A stretch of 37,295 bases of DNA from a virus: the IMG/VR virus record IMGVR_UViG_3300009164_000015, positions 1 through 37,295 of that record; one strand, given 5' to 3'. This document shows, one piece after another, positions 34,670 through 37,295 of the stretch (positions within the stretch are counted from its first letter, which is position 1; every line of letters starts with the position of its first letter). The notes under the pieces are model-generated. The model searched no databases and was not told the DNA's origin. It was given only the letters and a program-made list of their open reading frames with translations. Made by a program: the position numbers and the translations under genes.

Positions 34670-35458
34670 CTAACGGTTGCGCTTCGCTTCCTGCTTCTTG
34701 ATCTGACGCATACGCTCAGCTTCAATCCACTCCGACGTGCTCATGGTCTTTACAGAGCGAGGGTCGGTCGTATCGTAAGCGGGCGTTCCAGACGATCTGG
34801 AGCTTGCAATCGGAGCAATCGGCGCGGGAGCATTCGATGTTTTCTTAACCGGAGGGCTTGCGGCCAGCTTGGCCTCAATTCGACCGATTTCTCGCGCTTG
34901 CAGGATAGGCGGAAGGGCAGAGATGCGACCGGCTTCTTTTGGGTTGGAACCGAGCCAATAGATGACATCGGGACCGTTGTCCGAAGCTTGGATCGTCTGG
35001 GCCATCACGTCCGTGACGGGGAGGTTCGGATTGTACGCGACCTGTTCAAAGTCGTCGTAGCGGCCCCGAGCGTCCTCTTCCTTTTCGTGATAGACATCCA
35101 GAAGAGCTGCCTGCTGCTTTGCCGAATCCCGTCTGGCGACCAACTCCTGAGCTTTGCGTTCCGCCAACGCTTCCGCGTAGGCTTGGGCATTGTCAAAGTC
35201 GTTGACATCAGGCGGGTTGATCGTGGGTGCCCTACGGGCTTCCAAATCGGCTAGACGTTGGGCCTGCTCTCGTTCCCATTTCCGCTGTTCGCGTGCAAGA
35301 CGCTTTCCGACAATGGCGTCAAGCTCTTCCTGCGAGAAAGACTTGGTCGCTTCCGTCGTGGATTCATCCGGCTGGGTATCAACAGGAGCAGGAGCCGCCG
35401 TGGCTTCAGCAACCGGCGCGGTGTCAACCGCTGATAGTTCTAGAGCTTCATCGCTCAT
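34670..35458 (-). CDS. Capsid scaffolding protein
   Basis: 262 aa (MSDEALELSAVDTAPVAEAT). It has an acidic, Ala/Pro-rich N-terminus, then FSQEELDAIVGKRLAREQRK and a long charged coiled coil (EREQAQRLADLEARR ... AEALAERKAQELVAR), ending in a basic helix (SEWIEAERMRQIKKQEAKRN) of the kind that binds coat. It directs prohead assembly and then leaves. Located immediately upstream of coat, 19 nt between them, and preceded by its own promoter. Confidence 0.9.
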   Translation of the reverse strand: MSDEALELSAVDTAPVAEATAAPAPVDTQPDESTTEATKSFSQEELDAIVGKRLAREQRKWEREQAQRLADLEARRAPTINPPDVNDFDNAQAYAEALAERKAQELVARRDSAKQQAALLDVYHEKEEDARGRYDDFEQVAYNPNLPVTDVMAQTIQASDNGPDVIYWLGSNPKEAGRISALPPILQAREIGRIEAKLAASPPVKKTSNAPAPIAPIASSRSSGTPAYDTTDPRSVKTMSTSEWIEAERMRQIKKQEAKRNR

Positions 35459-35481
35459 ATGCTATGCGTCCTTTCGGATAC

Positions 35482-35498
35482 CTGGTGAACCTCACCAG
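35482..35498 (-). promoter_or_regulatory. Dyad in the scaffold leader
   Basis: CTGGTGA-ACC-TCACCAG is a perfect 7-bp inverted repeat 24-40 bases upstream of the scaffold ATG and just downstream of the predicted promoter start. It may be an operator or a stabilising 5' hairpin in the mRNA. Confidence 0.55.
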
Positions 35499-35513
35499 TA
35501 CGGTTAGGGCTTG

Positions 35514-35542
35514 ACATTACGACAAGATGCCGTTGGCGTCAA
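35514..35542 (-). promoter_or_regulatory. Late promoter ahead of scaffold and coat genes
   Basis: On the minus strand TTGACG (35542-35537), 17-bp spacer, TAATGT (35519-35514): a 5/6 -35 and a good -10 at optimal spacing. It lies in the 87-bp gap between the stop at 35546 and the scaffold ATG at 35458. It would boost scaffold and coat synthesis separately from the terminase-portal transcript. Confidence 0.75.
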
Positions 35543-35545
35543 TAA

Positions 35546-35920
35546 TTAGACCAGCTCTTCAACCGGCGGCACTGGTTCCGGCGCGGGCGTCGGAATGTTC
35601 CACGGCAGGGGTGGCGTGACAGGCAAGTCGGGGGCCTGCTGGGCGGCGATAGCCGCGTCGCAGTCAGCCTGAGCTTTGGCGATGCCGTCCGGGCCGAGCG
35701 CGTCGGCCACCCAGCCGTTGACTTGATCAATGGTGAGGTCGCTGTATTGCGTGAAGGGCGATCCGGCGACGTAGGTCGTGTCAACCGAGCCGTAGGCGGC
35801 GGCGTTGTACGTGCCATCCGTGGCTGACAGTACCCAAGCGATCTGGAAGACGACGTTCTGTTCGCCCGCGTGCTCCGGGTACGCCGTCATGGAGTTCACG
35901 GCCCACTGGTACGTAATCAT
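35546..35920 (-). CDS. DUF7936-like phage protein
   Basis: 124 aa from ATG 35920 (MITYQWAVNSMTAYPEHAGE), which overlaps the previous stop as ATGA; an upstream ATG at 35932 is less likely. The N-terminal segment NVVFQIAWVLSATDGTYNAA, then YGSVDTT, is a small beta domain recurrent in phage structural regions. A helix (DQVNGWVADALGPDGIAKAQ) and a Pro-rich tail follow. I recall this as DUF7936, unverified. It may be a fibre partner by position. Confidence 0.75.
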   Translation of the reverse strand: MITYQWAVNSMTAYPEHAGEQNVVFQIAWVLSATDGTYNAAAYGSVDTTYVAGSPFTQYSDLTIDQVNGWVADALGPDGIAKAQADCDAAIAAQQAPDLPVTPPLPWNIPTPAPEPVPPVEELV

Positions 35921-36906
35921 GCGGACACCCATGCAGTTCCGTTGTCAAAAACAGGGCAGACGACAGCGCCGCCGCCGGTCAAAGTTCCAAGGTAAACAGG
36001 CGCTGAGGCGTCCGTCACGTAAGTGCGACGGCCAGCCGTCCCCGCTGCCGGAAGCGTGGCGACCGTGTAGCCTGTGCCAAGGCGGACAGTTTTGACGCTG
36101 TCAATGACCATGGCGTTAGCCAGCGTGTTTTGAATTGTAGCGCCGCCACCAGTATTAGCGGCTGCTGTCTGGAAGATAATGCTGCCGCCAACGCCCGAGC
36201 CAGTGCCCTGCGAGCCGGTGATCGTAAAGTTCGCGCCAGCGGTGTTGCTCGTCCCCGCCACAACAGACTGAACGGAGAGCGTCTGGGCTAAAGCCGTGGC
36301 TGCGTCTGCCTCGCCAAGCTGGAGGATGCGTGTGTTTTTGCGCGTTAGGAAAAGATCGGTCGATGTGCCACCAAGAACCGAAGCTCCGTTGACCCAACTC
36401 AGCGACGTGGTGGAGCCCAAGCGGACGCTGGAATACCCAACGCCAAAGAGGTTCCCGCCTGACGATGATGAAACAACTAGCCCAAACGCAGACACCGAAC
36501 CAAAACCGTTTCCGGCGGAACTGTAAAAAGTAGGGCTACTTCCGGCGGCATTTGCTTGCTCATTGAACTTTATTAAACCCGCCTTTGTAACATTAAACTG
36601 GCTCGTTCCACCAACCTGAAGGTCCATCAGCAACGACGCCGCAGCCGACGTGTCAGAGACGACATTGAACCGCATTCCGGTGAACGTCGTGCCAACGCTA
36701 TTCCACGTCTGCGTCAGGTTCAACACGGGCGCGCTCGCCGTCAGCGTGTCACCCGTCAGCGACGTGGACCCCAGCAGCGTCGTGGCGACAGTCTGCGTCG
36801 AGTAGACGGACGGGTCCGTAGTGGCCTGACTGTCCGCGCCAAACAGAAAGCCCGTCTTTGGCAGCGACGTGTCGGGCGTGAGGGTCTTAAGGTTGATGTC
36901 AGCCAT
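35917..36906 (-). CDS. Fibre or appendage protein between portal and scaffold
   Basis: 329 aa (MADINLKTLTPDTSLPKTGF). An N-terminal helix-strand segment, then beta-rich repeats with many Ser/Thr/Gly (TSLTGDTLTASAPVLNLTQT; SLLMDLQVGGTSQFNVTKAG) and a C-terminal TLPAAGTAGRRTYVTDASAP module found at the tips of phage fibres. It lacks a trypsin-like chaperone domain. It is a second receptor-binding or head-fibre candidate, separate from the 30006 fibre, in an unusual place among head genes. Confidence 0.78.
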   Translation of the reverse strand: MADINLKTLTPDTSLPKTGFLFGADSQATTDPSVYSTQTVATTLLGSTSLTGDTLTASAPVLNLTQTWNSVGTTFTGMRFNVVSDTSAAASLLMDLQVGGTSQFNVTKAGLIKFNEQANAAGSSPTFYSSAGNGFGSVSAFGLVVSSSSGGNLFGVGYSSVRLGSTTSLSWVNGASVLGGTSTDLFLTRKNTRILQLGEADAATALAQTLSVQSVVAGTSNTAGANFTITGSQGTGSGVGGSIIFQTAAANTGGGATIQNTLANAMVIDSVKTVRLGTGYTVATLPAAGTAGRRTYVTDASAPVYLGTLTGGGAVVCPVFDNGTAWVSA

Positions 36907-36909
36907 GTG

Positions 36910-37077
36910 TTAGCCCCAAGTCAAAAAGTTGCCGGTGTCCCAGACAAGGTAGTTGCCCGCGCCCCACACGAGGCCGTTGCCCGTGGGGCCGCCACCAAAA
37001 GCGTTCCTCGTCGCCAGCGTCGTGGACGCTAGCAGACCAAGCCCAAGGCCGTTTCGGACGGGGATGCCAAAGCTCAT
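36910..37077 (-). CDS. Small Gly-rich structural-region protein
   Basis: 55 aa from ATG 37077 (MSFGIPVRNGLGLGLLASTT), ATGA overlap with the gene crossing the join; stop 4 nt before the fibre-like gene. Gly/Leu/Asn-rich, with C-terminal repeats GNGLVWGAGNYLVWDTGNFL of a G-N-x-L-x-W pattern. The repeat suggests a small beta structure; I do not recognise a family. Position suggests a fibre or head-appendage component. Confidence 0.7.
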   Translation of the reverse strand: MSFGIPVRNGLGLGLLASTTLATRNAFGGGPTGNGLVWGAGNYLVWDTGNFLTWG

Positions 37078-37295
37078 CGGATGTTGATCGGCTTCGCGTA
37101 CAGCGTGCCGCCCGTGCTAACCTGAATGGCGCTGACACGCCAAGGCGCGCCCGTGCCGCTAGGCACGACGAAGGGGACCGGTGTGTTGGCCGGGAGCGGT
37201 GTGCCGTTGGCTGTCGTGGCGGTCACGCCCTCGCCAACCAAGATGTAGCACGCCTGATCGGACCAGACGACGACGCCCTGTGGGCCAGCGGGCCA
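37074..37295 (-). CDS. Same gene as 1-207: C-terminal part at the right end of the map
   Basis: Frame continuous with the gene starting at 207. The last 32 codons (FVVPSGTGAPWR ... YAKPINIR) end at TGA 37074-37076, and the 37173-37295 part is the repeated copy of 1-123. The stop overlaps the ATG of the next minus-strand gene (37077) as ATGA, which is typical of translational coupling in this operon. The 5' end lies outside the window on this copy. Confidence 0.75.
   Translation of the reverse strand, partial: WPAGPQGVVVWSDQACYILVGEGVTATTANGTPLPANTPVPFVVPSGTGAPWRVSAIQVSTGGTLYAKPINIR
37173..37295. repeat. Right copy of the 123-bp terminal direct repeat
   Basis: Exact duplicate of bases 1-123; joining the two copies restores an intact 101-codon minus-strand gene. 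Confidence 0.95.

Noticed and set aside
33562-34701. Plus-strand 379-codon frame opposite the coat gene
   Set aside because: Shadow of a clear P22-type coat protein; charge-biased composition and no start signal.
35505-35550. Plus-strand promoter starting with TTGACA at 35511
   Set aside because: The nearest -10-like sequence is too far away and no plus-strand gene follows; the minus-strand pair in the same DNA has correct spacing.
1-37295. The 123-bp repeat as true terminal redundancy, as in T7-like phages
   Set aside because: It interrupts a gene that is intact only on the circle, no RNA polymerase gene is present, and P22-type terminase and portal predict headful packaging.
1-37295. CRISPR arrays, tRNA genes, integrase or attachment sites
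   Set aside because: No regularly spaced repeats, no cloverleaf with a CCA end and no recombinase motifs were found by eye on either strand; a tRNAscan or covariance search would settle the tRNA question.

Overview
This window is a complete or near-complete genome of a tailed phage with a P22-type (podovirus) virion. The last 123 bases repeat the first 123 exactly. A gene of about 101 codons reads in frame across that join, so the map is circular and about 37,172 bp long, cut at an arbitrary point. The DNA is GC-rich, with GC-rich third codon positions over most genes. Portal, coat, gp4-like and gp10-like proteins place it among P22-like phages of Gram-negative bacteria. The GTA-type holin and codon use fit a proteobacterial host, but the host cannot be named from the sequence. 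I see no integrase, excisionase, CI-type repressor, phage RNA polymerase or tRNA, so a virulent life style using host sigma-70 transcription is the simplest reading.

There are four transcription blocks. (A) Late block, minus strand, about 5736 down through the join to 21959: terminase small and large subunits, two small structural genes, portal, fibre or appendage genes, scaffold, coat protein, gp4 and gp10 homologues, a second fibre module, a GNAT acetyltransferase, three ejection-type internal virion proteins, then a lysis cassette (membrane protein, holin, GH108 endolysin). A sigma-70-like promoter sits just ahead of the scaffold gene, and hairpins follow the coat gene and the next gene. 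(B) Early block, plus strand, 6319-11655: about 21 small, tightly packed and often overlapping genes. They include a two-domain sliding clamp, two DnaA-domain-IV-like DNA-binding proteins, a small HTH protein, several single-TM microproteins and a family of tandem paralogues. It ends at a bidirectional terminator at 11661-11687. (C) Replication block, minus strand, 18594 down to 11693: a Cas4/RecB-like DUF2800 protein, a conserved protein beside it, an N6/N4 DNA methyltransferase, family A DNA polymerase and a primase-helicase. (D) Plus strand, 18684-21984: VRR-NUC nuclease, C5 cytosine methyltransferase with a long overlapping reading frame, an HNH homing endonuclease, an SNF2-type helicase and a small partner.

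The most striking finding is at 19836-20540. A 30-codon remnant of the helicase N-terminus stops exactly at the Walker A loop. It is followed by an AT-richer HNH/AP2 homing endonuclease gene and then by a second, diverged copy of the same N-terminus that is fused in frame to the rest of the helicase. This looks like a free-standing homing endonuclease that invaded the P-loop codons and brought a replacement 5' end for its target gene. The second is a 777-nt frame (19050-19826) with its own Shine-Dalgarno sequence, nested out of frame inside the cytosine methyltransferase and resembling a protein family seen beside such methyltransferases in other phages.

Between blocks A and B (5737-6318) lies a non-coding region with repeated TGGGCA/TGCCCA elements, an AT-rich stretch and a near-consensus promoter. 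It is the best candidate for the origin and early control region, and the clamp and the DnaA-IV-like proteins are encoded just downstream.
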